A stretch of DNA of 42,267 nt, taken from contig JAFUHF010000078.1 of NCBI GenBank assembly GCA_017468985.1, positions 1 to 42,267 of the forward strand, in the 5' to 3' direction. This stretch comes from Bacteroidaceae bacterium (GTDB taxonomy: Bacteria > Bacteroidota > Bacteroidia > Bacteroidales > Bacteroidaceae). Numbering within the stretch: position 1 is the first letter of the stretch; the number at the start of each line of letters is the position of its first letter. Under the pieces are notes generated by a model. That model was given only the letters and a program-made list of their open reading frames with translations. It did not search any database and was not told where the DNA came from. Shown in pieces: positions 9,265 through 17,375 of this stretch. The position numbers were made by a program, and so were the translations under genes.

Positions 9265-9999
9265 CTACTCAAAGTAGAGGGTAAAAACGATGAGGTTCGT
9301 ATGGGCCGCATCCACGCTCTTGGTGAAAACCTCCTTGGTTTTGTCAAGCAGATCGCTGCGATCCTTGTCCAACAGGTTGTTGAAACCCAGACAGAACTTC
9401 AGTTCGGGAATCAACTTAAAGAAGGGAAGATAAAAATCACACCCCATGCCCACTTCCAACATGGTATTCATAGGTTTCAGTTTCAGGTTGGCATCCTCCT
9501 TCGTGGTCAAGTCATACATCAGGTTCACGCCAGCCATGACATACGGTCTGTAATTATTAAAACGGGGAGCACTGAGTTTCACGTCAATGGGCAAAGAAAT
9601 GTAGGTAGCCTTCATATCCTGAAACTGCTGCTGGTGAGTAACCTGATCGCGAAATACGATATGCTTACTGCCAAAGTGCATTGTAGGCAGTGCCCTCAGG
9701 GCCACGTGGCGGTGCATGCGCCATTCGCCCAACACGCCTACCGTAAACCCCGGATCATAGCGGTCATTGCTGGCAAGCCACTGGCTACCCGTCTCGGGGT
9801 CCACGAATCCATTGTTTTTCAGCCTCAGACTTTCCTCGTGAACTCCGATCATAAACCCATAGTGGAAGGGCCGCAGGTCAAGGTACGGCCTGTTCTGGAG
9901 CTTCACCTCCTGCGCCTGCACTGCTGCCGGCCATAAGAGAAGCACCGCACCGAGCACCAAACCCAGCTTCTGAAATGTTCTAAACCATGACGTCATCAC
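9265..9999 (-). CDS. porT: PorT-family outer-membrane beta-barrel protein (type IX secretion)
   Basis: This 244-residue protein has an N-terminal signal peptide ending in AAVQAQ and then a small barrel. The pattern FHYGFMIGVHEESLRL, the NDRYDPGFTVGVLGEWR segment and PTMHFGSKHIVF match the PorT family known from Porphyromonas gingivalis, where it is needed for gingipain secretion through the type IX system. It ends with an aromatic residue pair (LYFE) as barrel proteins do. Two ATG codons begin the frame; either could be used. It stands alone on the minus strand; no other por or gld gene is visible. PorT is the best match, but a general outer-membrane beta-barrel annotation would also fit. Confidence 0.8.
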   Translation of the reverse strand: MMTSWFRTFQKLGLVLGAVLLLWPAAVQAQEVKLQNRPYLDLRPFHYGFMIGVHEESLRLKNNGFVDPETGSQWLASNDRYDPGFTVGVLGEWRMHRHVALRALPTMHFGSKHIVFRDQVTHQQQFQDMKATYISLPIDVKLSAPRFNNYRPYVMAGVNLMYDLTTKEDANLKLKPMNTMLEVGMGCDFYLPFFKLIPELKFCLGFNNLLDKDRSDLLDKTKEVFTKSVDAAHTNLIVFTLYFE

Positions 10000-10154
10000 T
10001 TTATTAACGGCATTCTGTATTATTTATTGCCCAAGGCCCGTATTCTTCGGCTGCGTCAAAAAACAAGCACTCTCACCTGAGGCAATCCGTCTCTCTTCTA
10101 CGCTGTCGGGCCAACCGGCCAACGTCCACAAATAGAAAAAAAAGAGGTTTTCAT

Positions 10155-10185
10155 TTTGATTATCGCAGAGTTTAAACTAACTTTG
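10155..10185 (+). promoter_or_regulatory. Consensus promoter for psd-pssA operon
   Basis: TTTG (10155-10158), 19 bases, then TAACTTTG (10178-10185): a perfect match to the Bacteroidota consensus, giving a leader of about 17 bases before psd. Confidence 0.75.
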
Positions 10186-10209
10186 CCGAAAATATAGTGA
10201 CATCCCTTC

Positions 10210-10917
10210 ATGAGTCCGCTCAAAAACATAAAGAAAATAAAAAAGATCAAGAAGATACGCATTCACCACGAGGGCACCAGAACCCTCATTGTCAGTGCCA
10301 TTCTCCTACTGGCTATCAATGCGTTACTCTATTTTCTGATTCCCACCAAAATTCCTTTTTATTGCATTCTGACAGCCTCCGTGGCGGTCTACGCCATTCT
10401 GGTCAACTTCTACCGTTGCCCCATCCGCATTTTCGAAGGAGAGACCACCAAAGACATTGTAGTGGCGCCGGCAGACGGCAAGGTGGTAGTCTTGGAGGAA
10501 GTGGATGAGAACGAATTCTTCCATGATCGCAGGCTGATGATATCCATCTTCATGTCTCCCCTCAATGTGCATGCCAACTGGTTTCCCGTTGACGGCTACG
10601 TCAAAATGGTAGCCCACCAGAACGGCAATTTCCATAAGGCTTTCCTCCCGAAAGCGAGCATGGAAAACGAGCGTTCCACCGTGGTCATCACCACTCCCGA
10701 CCATGGCGACATCATGGTGCGCCAAGTGGCCGGTGCAGTGGCGCGGCGCATTGTGACCTATGCCCACGAAAACGAGGAATGCTATATTGACGAACATCTG
10801 GGATTCATCAAACTGGGCTCCAGGGTGGATGTCTACTTGCCGGTTGGCACGGAAATCTGCATCAAACTGGGTCAGGCCACCGTGGGAAACGACACTATCA
10901 TTGCCAAACTGAGATAG
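10210..10917 (+). CDS. psd: Phosphatidylserine decarboxylase
   Basis: This 235-residue protein belongs to the short archaeal/Bacteroidota-type decarboxylase group. A lysine-rich start is followed by two hydrophobic segments (about 20-60). It then has [22 protein letters not shown] and, near the C-terminus, LGSRVDVY (about 197-204). The Gly-Ser bond there is the expected self-cleavage site that creates the pyruvoyl cofactor. It converts phosphatidylserine to phosphatidylethanolamine at the inner membrane, using the product of pssA, which starts 7 bases downstream. The two steps are therefore encoded in one operon. Confidence 0.95.
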   Translation: MSPLKNIKKIKKIKKIRIHHEGTRTLIVSAILLLAINALLYFLIPTKIPFYCILTASVAVYAILVNFYRCPIRIFEGETTKDIVVAPADGKVVVLEEVDENEFFHDRRLMISIFMSPLNVHANWFPVDGYVKMVAHQNGNFHKAFLPKASMENERSTVVITTPDHGDIMVRQVAGAVARRIVTYAHENEECYIDEHLGFIKLGSRVDVYLPVGTEICIKLGQATVGNDTIIAKLR

Positions 10918-10924
10918 CACGTTA

Positions 10925-11623
10925 ATGGCATCGTTCATCACGCGACAAATTCCCAATACGCTTACCTGTTGCAACCTGATTTCGGGCTGTATCGCCACTT
11001 ACATGGCCTTTGAAGGTCTCACGGAAATGTCGCTTTGCTTTATCATCATAGGGGCAGTGTTCGATTTCTTCGACGGTTTCGCCGCGCGCCTGCTGCATGT
11101 GTCGTCACCCATTGGCAAGGAACTCGATTCTCTGGCCGACGACGTCACTTTCGGCTTTGCTCCCTCGGCCATCGTGTTCATGTTGCTTCGCGACCTCTGC
11201 TCCAGCGCGCTGCTTCCCTATGCGGCATTCCTCATGGCCGCCTTCTCTGCGCTCAGACTGGCCAAGTTCAATCTGGATGAGCGCCAGACTTCTTCATTCA
11301 TTGGTCTGCCCACGCCGGCCAACGCGCTCTTCTGGGGCGCTTTCACCATTGGCTTCGGCAACCTGCTGGCTGACTATTCCTGGGCCAGCGTGGTCATTCT
11401 CTGCATGCTGGTGCTCTCATGCTTTCTGCTGGTGGCCGAGATCCCCATGTTTGCGCTGAAGTTCAAGCATTATGGCGTCAGGGAGAATGCCGTGCGCTAT
11501 TTCTTCCTGCTCACGGCCGTGCTGCTCATCGTCCTGCTGCGTACGAAAGGCATCGCTCTTGCCATCGTGTGGTACATCGTACTTTCCCTGCTTACGCAGA
11601 AACGTCAAAACACTAAAATCTAA
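10925..11623 (+). CDS. pssA: CDP-diacylglycerol-serine O-phosphatidyltransferase
   Basis: This 232-residue membrane enzyme contains the CDP-alcohol phosphotransferase signature D-x2-DG-x2-AR-x8-G-x3-D-x3-D, seen as DFFDGFAAR followed by GKELDSLAD (about residues 46-70). NTLTCCNLISGC at the N-terminus is typical. It has about six to eight transmembrane segments. It makes phosphatidylserine from CDP-diacylglycerol and serine, which the upstream Psd then decarboxylates. It is linked to psd by 7 bases and to the DUF4834 gene by 6 bases. Confidence 0.95.
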   Translation: MASFITRQIPNTLTCCNLISGCIATYMAFEGLTEMSLCFIIIGAVFDFFDGFAARLLHVSSPIGKELDSLADDVTFGFAPSAIVFMLLRDLCSSALLPYAAFLMAAFSALRLAKFNLDERQTSSFIGLPTPANALFWGAFTIGFGNLLADYSWASVVILCMLVLSCFLLVAEIPMFALKFKHYGVRENAVRYFFLLTAVLLIVLLRTKGIALAIVWYIVLSLLTQKRQNTKI

Positions 11624-11629
11624 AGAGTC

Positions 11630-11863
11630 ATGGGATTACTTGAAATCATTCTTTTCTGCATCATCATATACTACGTATTCAAGTATCTGAAAGAGATTGT
11701 GCACACGCTGTTCAGCCCTTCGGCCAAGAACTACAACCAGCGCACCACGCAGCAGGGGTCCTCGTCGCAGCGCAAGCAGCCCGAAGCCAAGCCTCAGGAG
11801 AGCGGCAACCGCATCATCAAGGACGATGAAGGGGAGTACATCGACTTTGAAGAAGTGAATTAA
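11630..11863 (+). CDS. DUF4834 family small membrane protein
   Basis: This 77-residue protein has one N-terminal transmembrane helix (about 3-20, GLLEIILFCIIIYYVF), a basic juxtamembrane stretch, a glutamine/serine-rich low-complexity linker and an acidic end containing IIKDDEGEYIDFEEV. This layout matches the DUF4834 family of Bacteroidota; no function is known to me. It follows pssA by 6 bases and is likely co-transcribed with the phospholipid genes, which suggests, without proving, a membrane-related role. Confidence 0.8.
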   Translation: MGLLEIILFCIIIYYVFKYLKEIVHTLFSPSAKNYNQRTTQQGSSSQRKQPEAKPQESGNRIIKDDEGEYIDFEEVN

Positions 11864-11896
11864 GCAGAAAAGGGCGGAGGGAAACGCCGGCTCTTA

Positions 11897-12607
11897 TCAG
11901 TTTCTTACGAGCGTACCGATCTGTTCGCCACTGAGCACGCGTTTCAGGTTGCCATACTGGTCCATATTGAACACATAGATGGGCAGATGGTTTTCCTTAC
12001 ACATGGTGGTAGCCGTGAGGTCCATCACCTTGAGTCCGCGCTGATAGATTTCGTCGTAAGTGATTTCCGTAAACTTCGTAGCCGTAGGGTCTTTTTCCGG
12101 GTCGGCCGTGTAGATGCCGTCCACCCGTGTGCCTTTGAGCATCTCGTCGGCCTCTTTTTCTATGCCGCGCAGGGAAGAACCCGTGTCGGTAGTGAAATAA
12201 GGATTGCCCGTGCCTGCGCTCATGATCACCACCTCGCCTGCCTCCAGCAACCGCAGTGCGTTCCACTTGTTGTAAAACTCACCGATAGGCTCCATTCTGA
12301 TGGCGGTCAGCACCCTTGAGGGCACGCCGATGGCTCCCAGTGCGCTGCTCAGTGCCAGGCTGTTGATCACCGTGGCACACATGCCCATCTGGTCTCCCTT
12401 CACGCGGTCAAAGCCTTTTCCGGCCCCACTCAAGCCGCGAAAGATATTGCCACCGCCTATCACGATGCCTATCTGCACCCCCATCTCTCGGGCTTCCTTA
12501 ATTTGTGCAGCGTAATCGTTGAGCCGGTCTACGTCAATGCCGTAACCCTGGTTGCCGGCGAGGCTCTCGCCGCTGAGTTTCAATAATATTCTCTTAAATA
12601 TGGCCAT
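11897..12607 (-). CDS. pyrH: UMP kinase
   Basis: This 236-residue protein is a bacterial UMP kinase of the amino-acid-kinase fold. It has RILLKLSGESLAG at the start, IVIGGGNIFRG (about 49-59), FDRVKGDQMGM and DGIYTADPEKDPTA (about 155-170). It phosphorylates UMP to UDP in the cytoplasm for pyrimidine nucleotide synthesis. It lies downstream of tadA on the minus strand with a -7 box between them, so it can be transcribed alone. It converges with the DUF4834 gene; a weak GC-rich hairpin (about 11872-11890) lies in the gap. Confidence 0.96.
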   Translation of the reverse strand: MAIFKRILLKLSGESLAGNQGYGIDVDRLNDYAAQIKEAREMGVQIGIVIGGGNIFRGLSGAGKGFDRVKGDQMGMCATVINSLALSSALGAIGVPSRVLTAIRMEPIGEFYNKWNALRLLEAGEVVIMSAGTGNPYFTTDTGSSLRGIEKEADEMLKGTRVDGIYTADPEKDPTATKFTEITYDEIYQRGLKVMDLTATTMCKENHLPIYVFNMDQYGNLKRVLSGEQIGTLVRN

Positions 12608-12638
12608 AATGCTTGCTGTATGAATGTTAATCCTGTTG

Positions 12639-12646
12639 CAAAGTTA
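12639..12646 (-). promoter_or_regulatory. -7 box TAACTTTG for pyrH
   Basis: The minus strand reads TAACTTTGC about 32 bases before the pyrH ATG, just beyond the tadA stop. No matching -33 TTTG is seen. Confidence 0.5.
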
Positions 12647-12661
12647 AACATTCTGTCTGAC

Positions 12662-13096
12662 TTAGCCCCTTTTCTTCCTGAAAAAGGCCTGCACCAGTTC
12701 GGAACACTCCTGCTCCATCACGCCGCTTCTCACCTCCGTATGGGGATGGAGGGCTTTCGGCGCAAAGGTGGAGTAGCCGCGCTTGGGATCGGCCACACCA
12801 TACACCAGGCGGCCCATCTGCGCCCAGCCTATGGCCCCTGCACACATCACGCAGGGCTCCAGCGTGACGTAGAGCGTGCAGTCAGTCAGATACTTTCCGT
12901 CCACCACTCCGGCGGCAGCCGTAATGGCCTGCATTTCGGCATGTGCCGTTACGTCGCACAGCCGCTCCGTCAGGTTGTGGCCACGCGCTATCACTCTGTC
13001 ACCGCTCACAATCACAGCACCCACGGGCACCTCCCCGTCGGCCTGGGCCTTCTTCGCTTCGTCGAGGGCCTTCTTCATGTAGTACTCGTCGTCCAT
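12662..13096 (-). CDS. tadA: tRNA-specific adenosine deaminase
   Basis: This 144-residue protein has HAEMQ (about 55-59) with the catalytic Glu, and PCVMCAGA (about 84-91) with the two zinc-binding Cys residues. The start DDEYYMKKALDEAKKA and VPVGAVIV match TadA, which converts the wobble adenosine of tRNA-Arg to inosine. The CDA-family paralogue at 2543-3022 is guanine deaminase and differs in its C-terminal half. The start at 13096 lies only about 17 bases from a -7 box, and yraN diverges from the same short gap. Confidence 0.93.
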   Translation of the reverse strand: MDDEYYMKKALDEAKKAQADGEVPVGAVIVSGDRVIARGHNLTERLCDVTAHAEMQAITAAAGVVDGKYLTDCTLYVTLEPCVMCAGAIGWAQMGRLVYGVADPKRGYSTFAPKALHPHTEVRSGVMEQECSELVQAFFRKKRG

Positions 13097-13112
13097 ATCC
13101 GGTTTTTTGGTG

Positions 13113-13161
13113 CAAAGTTAACCATTTATGCCTCACCTCACGCAAAAAAGGCTTAACTTTG
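13113..13161. promoter_or_regulatory. Divergent -7 boxes for tadA and yraN
   Basis: The minus-strand box TAACTTTG (13113-13120) faces tadA, and the plus-strand box TAACTTTG (13154-13161) faces yraN. The two boxes are identical inverted copies in a 91-base gap, so the two transcripts start back to back. Confidence 0.55.
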
Positions 13162-13187
13162 CCTATGAATAGAGCATCATTCCACTC

Positions 13188-13574
13188 ATGGCACAGCATA
13201 ACGACACGGGCCGATGGGGCGAGAGCATGGCCCAGCGCTATCTCTTGCTCCACGACTACCATATCCGCCACGTGGGCTGGCATGCCGGCCATTGCGAAAT
13301 CGACATCGTGGCCGAAAAACTGGGATATCTCATTTTCGTTGAGGTAAAAACCCGGAGCAACGACCGTTTTGCCCTGCCGGAAAGCGCTGTAGACCGCACC
13401 AAGATGCAGCATCTCCTGCGCGCCGCCCGAAACTACGTAGCGTTCTACCACCTCGAAATGCCCCATCAGTTCGACATCATCAGCATTGTGGGCACCCCCG
13501 ATGCCTACCGCGTCACTCACTTCAAAGATGCCTTCGATGCCTACACGCTGTCCGACCCTTCACTCATCCATTAA
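13188..13574 (+). CDS. YraN/UPF0102 family protein
   Basis: This 128-residue protein matches the UPF0102 (YraN) family, a restriction-endonuclease-like fold. Visible family features are GRWGESMAQRYLL near the start, GHCEIDIVAEKLGYLIFVEVKTRS (the putative nuclease core with E-I-D and E-V-K) and KMQHLLRAARNY. The substrate and role are not settled. Its stop codon touches the birA start directly (13574/13575), which points to translational coupling. Confidence 0.9.
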   Translation: MAQHNDTGRWGESMAQRYLLLHDYHIRHVGWHAGHCEIDIVAEKLGYLIFVEVKTRSNDRFALPESAVDRTKMQHLLRAARNYVAFYHLEMPHQFDIISIVGTPDAYRVTHFKDAFDAYTLSDPSLIH

Positions 13575-14318
13575 ATGAACTCCCCCTCCCCCACCTACCT
13601 CCTTTCGCTCGATTCTACAACCTCCACCAACGACGAGGCGCGCCGCCTCCTCAGGGAGCGTAACGAGAAGTACGTCATCGTGACGGCCCGTCACCAGTCG
13701 GCCGGTCGTGGCCAGCAGGGCCATCGCTGGGAGAGCGAGGAAGGCAAGAATCTGCTGTTCAGCCTCGGCGTGAGGCCCACGTTCCTGGCCCCACGCCGGC
13801 AGTTCCTGCTGCTGCAAGCCATGTCGGTAGCCATCTGCCAGAGCCTCAGCGAGGTGATTTCCGGTTTCACCATCAAATGGCCCAACGACATCTACTTTGC
13901 CGACCTGAAGATTTGCGGCACGCTCATCGAGGTAGGCCTCTCAGGCAGCACGATGGACCACTGCATCATAGGCAGCGGCGTCAACGTCAACCAGACGCTA
14001 TTCTCTGCCTATCCTCCCAACCCCGTTTCCCTCCGGATGCTCACCCACCACTCCCACGACTGCGCCGCCCTGCTCCAGGCCATCACCCATCGCTTCATCA
14101 CCCACTACGAAGCCTTGGAAAAGGGCATCACCGCCCCTTTGCAGCAGGCCTACATGCAGCGGCTCTACCGCCGCGAGGGCATCCATCCCTACCAAGACCG
14201 CGAGGGAACATTCATGGCCCGTATACTCTCCGTTGAACCCGACGGGCACCTGCTCCTGCTCACCACCGACCAGCAACGCCGACGCTATGCTTTCAAGGAA
14301 GTACGATTCGTTCTCTGA
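13575..14318 (+). CDS. birA: Biotin-[acetyl-CoA-carboxylase] ligase, monofunctional
   Basis: This 247-residue protein has the biotin-protein ligase core. It shows DSTTSTNDEARRLL at the start, the biotinyl-AMP binding segment SAGRGQQGHRWES (about 38-50), KWPNDIYFADLKICGTLIE and IIGSGVNVNQ. There is no N-terminal helix-turn-helix, so unlike E. coli BirA it should not repress transcription. It attaches biotin to carboxylase carrier proteins in the cytoplasm. Its last 32 bases overlap the preferred start of the MATE gene. Confidence 0.93.
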   Translation: MNSPSPTYLLSLDSTTSTNDEARRLLRERNEKYVIVTARHQSAGRGQQGHRWESEEGKNLLFSLGVRPTFLAPRRQFLLLQAMSVAICQSLSEVISGFTIKWPNDIYFADLKICGTLIEVGLSGSTMDHCIIGSGVNVNQTLFSAYPPNPVSLRMLTHHSHDCAALLQAITHRFITHYEALEKGITAPLQQAYMQRLYRREGIHPYQDREGTFMARILSVEPDGHLLLLTTDQQRRRYAFKEVRFVL

Positions 14319-15594
14319 GCAAACCATCCTGCACATTGCTCTGCCGGCCATCGTTTCAAACATTACGGTGCCCCTCCTGGGCATCATCGACACGGCCATC
14401 GTGGGCCACCTGGGCTCGCCGACCTACATCGGAGCCATTGCGCTGGGTAGCATGGTGTTCAGCCTCATGTACTGGCTGTTCGGTTTTCTGCGCGCCGGCA
14501 CGAGTGGCTTCACCAGCCAGGCGCTCGGTGCCGAAAACCACGAGGAGGTGACTTACAGCCTCTATCGCTCGCTCATCTTCGCCGTGGGCGTGGGCGTGCT
14601 GCTCCTGCTGTTGGGCCATCCGCTGAGCCGCCTGGCTTTTCGCCTGGCCGACGCCTCGTCCGAGGTGGAAGCCTCGGCCTTGACCTATTTCCACATCCTC
14701 ATCTGGGGTGCACCGACCGTGCTGCCCCTCTATGGGCTTAACGGATGGTTCATCGGTCATGGCGATACGCGCTCCACGATGCGCATCGCCATCGCACAGA
14801 ATCTTCTCAATGTCATTGCCAGCCTGGGGTTCGTACTCGTGGCCAAGATGCAGGTGGCCGGTGTGGCAGCCGGAACCCTCCTGGCCCAGTATGCCGGCCT
14901 GCTGATGGCCATCGTCACCTGGCGCACCCGTTATGCCCACTATCGCCATGCCTTCCATTTCAGCCGTTTGGTGCAGAAGGAAAAGCTCAGGCGCTTTTTC
15001 AGCGTAAACCGCGACATCTTTCTGCGCACGCTCTGCATCCTTTCGGTCACCACCTTTTTCACCATAGCCGGTTCGCGGCAAGATGACCTCACCCTGGCGG
15101 CCAACTCCCTGCTCATGCAGCTGTTCCTGTTTTTCTCCTATTTTGTAGATGGCTTTGCCAATGCCGGCGAATCGCTGGCCGGTCGCCTCACGGGAGCAGG
15201 CCAGCCCACGGAGCTCAGACGGATGCTGTCGGCCCTGTTTCGCATGGGAGCGGCCATAGCCGCCGCGTTCACCCTCTGCTATGCCGTGTTGGGGTCCACC
15301 CTCCTCTCGCTGCTCACCCACCATGGCGACGTGCAGGCCCGAGCCTTACAGTTTCTGCCCTGGACGATGGCCGTACCGCTCTTAGGCTTCGCCGCATTCC
15401 TGTGGGACGGCGTGTTCATAGGCCTTACGGCCACGCGCAAGCTGCTCCTCACCATGCTCACAGCCACCGTGGGCTTCTTTGCCTGCTACTACCTCACCTT
15501 CCCCATGCTGATGAACCACGGTTTGTGGCTCTCCTTCTGCCTCTTTCTGCTGCTACGCAGCGCAGTGGCCACCCTCCTGAGCCGAAGGGGCTGA
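14287..15594 (+). CDS. MATE family efflux transporter (DinF type)
   Basis: This protein of about 435 residues has twelve predicted transmembrane segments in two homologous halves. It begins with the MATE pattern ILHIALPAIVSNITVPLLGIID, then TAIVGHLG and FLRAGTSGFTSQALGAEN, as in the DinF branch. It would export drugs or metabolites using a Na+ or H+ gradient; the substrate is unknown. I prefer the ATG at 14287 because the family start aligns there; the longer frame from 14233 would add 18 residues that merely re-read birA. This gene ends the plus-strand group, and the repeat array follows directly. Confidence 0.88.
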   Translation: MLSRKYDSFSEQTILHIALPAIVSNITVPLLGIIDTAIVGHLGSPTYIGAIALGSMVFSLMYWLFGFLRAGTSGFTSQALGAENHEEVTYSLYRSLIFAVGVGVLLLLLGHPLSRLAFRLADASSEVEASALTYFHILIWGAPTVLPLYGLNGWFIGHGDTRSTMRIAIAQNLLNVIASLGFVLVAKMQVAGVAAGTLLAQYAGLLMAIVTWRTRYAHYRHAFHFSRLVQKEKLRRFFSVNRDIFLRTLCILSVTTFFTIAGSRQDDLTLAANSLLMQLFLFFSYFVDGFANAGESLAGRLTGAGQPTELRRMLSALFRMGAAIAAAFTLCYAVLGSTLLSLLTHHGDVQARALQFLPWTMAVPLLGFAAFLWDGVFIGLTATRKLLLTMLTATVGFFACYYLTFPMLMNHGLWLSFCLFLLLRSAVATLLSRRG

Positions 15595-15629
15595 CTCCAC
15601 AAAGGAGGCAAAGCAATTTATTTGAGTCC

Positions 15630-15803
15630 TGCAACAATTCCCCGGGGTAATGTTGCAATTCTCGTGTGGAATTGCAACAATTTCTCGAGAAATGTTGCAT
15701 CTTCGAATTATTTTGCAACAAAACCATGGTATATTGTTGCATTTTTCAAATAAATTGCAACAAATTTCCTCACAATGTTGCATCTTTCAAATAATTTGCA
15801 ACA
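15630..15803. repeat. Phased array of nine alternating TGCAACA/TGTTGCA boxes (about 42-bp period)
   Basis: Nine perfect 7-mers alternate in orientation. TGCAACA starts at 15630, 15673, 15714, 15756 and 15797; TGTTGCA starts at 15651, 15693, 15735 and 15776. Each step is 20-22 bp, about two helical turns, and the full period is 41-43 bp. The interiors differ, yet several are themselves palindromic: CCCCGGGG in unit 1, TTTCTCGAGAAA in unit 2 and ACCATGGT in unit 3. The segment 15651-15679 is an 11-bp perfect stem with a 7-base loop. The array lies between two convergent genes. It could be a multi-hairpin terminator, a protein-binding array, or a mobile repeat; I do not recognise it. Confidence 0.9.
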
Positions 15804-15852
15804 TTACCCCAGGAAAGTGAACTCGCACACCACCCTCACAGCGCAAATCTCC

Positions 15853-15980
15853 AGGGGAAGTAGAACCGTTCGCCTATGGTACGGAACCCATCCTCAGGGG
15901 AGTGGCACCATTCACTTATGGTGCGGAGCCACACCGATGGGGATTCATGCCATACCACAGGCGTACGGCCATTCTCCCCT
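15853..15980. repeat. GC-rich palindromic repeats in the same 42-bp register
   Basis: Three units follow the TGCAACA array. Landmarks recur every 42-43 bp: GGGGA at 15854, 15897 and 15939, and T(A/G)CGG at 15880, 15922 and 15964. Unit B contains a perfect 7-bp stem, GCACCAT (15905-15911) with ATGGTGC (15918-15924). Unit C, read on the minus strand, resembles unit A (about 22 of 30 positions around CCGT-CGCCT-TGGTA-GG), so it is an inverted copy. A further 7-bp inverted repeat, TGCCGCA (16008-16014) and TGCGGCA (16038-16044), lies closer to the esterase stop. No gene is supported in 15595-16075. Confidence 0.75.
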
Positions 15981-16075
15981 GCAATGCAGCGATATACAAA
16001 AAAGGCATGCCGCACCGCCGTCAACAGGTTTCGGCAATGCGGCACACCCGATGCAGGCCCATGCTGCACTTCGAT

Positions 16076-17338
16076 TCAGCGCAGCACGCGGTCGCAGAAG
16101 TTCATGTATTGCTGCCAGTCGTAAGGCGTCACGTCGTGAACGCCCGTACGGATGTGGTAGCCCACGTCGGTCATGATGGGCTGATTCACCTGGGGCATCG
16201 TCTCCTGTTCTATGCCCTGAAGGCCATAGAGTTTCCATACGGGACTCGCATAGTGGGTGGAGAGGAACTCTCCCTTCGGGTCAGCCCAGCGGTCCTCCTC
16301 AGCACTGACCACATAGAGGTGGCGCGGAGCAACGAGCGCCAGCAGTTCATGCTGGTCGAACGGCATACGGGATTCATTCCAGCTGTATTGCTTATAGGCA
16401 GGGCAGAACCAATGGGGAAAGCTCTGGTTAATTTTGCCCACCGTTTCGCCATACTGACGCTTGGAGAGAGCCGCACCACTGCACCCCGAACAGTTGGAGA
16501 TCACCACGGGGAAGCGCTGGTCCTGCACTCCGGCCCAGAGGGCCGTTTTGCCTAAGCGCGAGTGGCCCAGCACGATGAGTTTCTTGCGGTCCGCCCAAGG
16601 CTGTTTCACCACCCAGTCGGCAATGCGGCTGTAGCCCCAGGCCCATACGCCAATGGCGTTCCAGGAATCGGGCTGCCGGTCCGTGTCATCCTTAAAGAGG
16701 GCGGCCACACTCTCGGGGCGCCCCTTGGCATTGTCTGGAAAGAGGTCCTGATAGCACATGGTAGCTACGGCATAGCCTCGCTTCACGATGTCGGCAATGG
16801 GCCAGCGAGAAGCCTGGTTGTTGCGCACCAGGACGGGGTCCTCGCGGTTGGTGAGGCGGTTGAAATACGGAGAGTAGAGTATCGACTCGTCGGTGGACAT
16901 GCTGTGATTGCCACGGAAGTTGTAGCTCACGAAGGTGGGCACGCGGCCCTGCCTTTGGTTGGGGACATAGACGAGGAGCAACGCCTCCACCTTACGGCCC
17001 TGGCCGTAGAAGGTGAACCTCACCTGCTGCTCCGTGGCCAGTCCGTCCAGCGCGGCCTTATTCTCACGCAGCAGTTCGTGGGTAATTTTGAGCTTTTCCC
17101 GAGGCGTCCGCCCATACTCCTGACTGGCAAAGAGCTCCATGAGTTCGGTGCGGCGCTTCTTCTCCCAGATTTTACGGCTGGTCACTGGTGTGCCATCGCT
17201 GAGCCGCAGCAGATCGGGAAGTGTGAACTTGGGCACCTGCGATTCGTCGTAGAGGGGTGCCGGTTGCTGCGCCTCGGCATGCGTCCAGACACTCAGGCCG
17301 ACAGCCAGCAGAAATACTTTTATTAATTTATGATTCAT
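16076..17338 (-). CDS. CE15-type glucuronoyl esterase homologue (copy 1)
   Basis: This exported 420-residue protein has a signal peptide (LIKVFLLAVGLSVWTHAEAQ) and the alpha/beta-hydrolase pattern of CE15 4-O-methyl-glucuronoyl methylesterases. The nucleophile is Ser260 in GHSRLGK, the oxyanion-region motif is SGCSGAALSKR, and the catalytic His is at about 401 in GVHDVTPYDW. At the place 23 residues after the Ser, where many CE15 enzymes have the acid, there is Cys; the acidic segment EEDRWAD may supply it instead. The enzyme would cleave glucuronate-lignin or related uronate esters. The start at 17338 is chosen because the signal peptide begins there. It follows copy 2 by 37 bases and is about half identical to it by eye. 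Confidence 0.85.
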   Translation of the reverse strand: MNHKLIKVFLLAVGLSVWTHAEAQQPAPLYDESQVPKFTLPDLLRLSDGTPVTSRKIWEKKRRTELMELFASQEYGRTPREKLKITHELLRENKAALDGLATEQQVRFTFYGQGRKVEALLLVYVPNQRQGRVPTFVSYNFRGNHSMSTDESILYSPYFNRLTNREDPVLVRNNQASRWPIADIVKRGYAVATMCYQDLFPDNAKGRPESVAALFKDDTDRQPDSWNAIGVWAWGYSRIADWVVKQPWADRKKLIVLGHSRLGKTALWAGVQDQRFPVVISNCSGCSGAALSKRQYGETVGKINQSFPHWFCPAYKQYSWNESRMPFDQHELLALVAPRHLYVVSAEEDRWADPKGEFLSTHYASPVWKLYGLQGIEQETMPQVNQPIMTDVGYHIRTGVHDVTPYDWQQYMNFCDRVLR

Positions 17339-17375
17339 AATGATGGATTGTACGGAGCAAAAGGAGTAACAGTTC

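Noticed and set aside
14233-14286. Upstream ATG for the MATE gene
   Set aside because: The 18 extra residues only re-read birA; the family N-terminus aligns to the ATG at 14287.
15630-15803. CRISPR array or integron attC sites
   Set aside because: Units lack identical 25-40 bp repeats with unique spacers, no cas gene is near, and the 7-mers do not match the conserved RYYYAAC/GTTRRRY ends of attC with an integrase gene.
15775-16176. 133-codon open frame across the repeats with a 14-residue periodicity
   Set aside because: The 42-bp period makes any frame look repetitive; similar frames exist on both strands, no promoter or family match is seen, and it runs into the esterase gene on the other strand.
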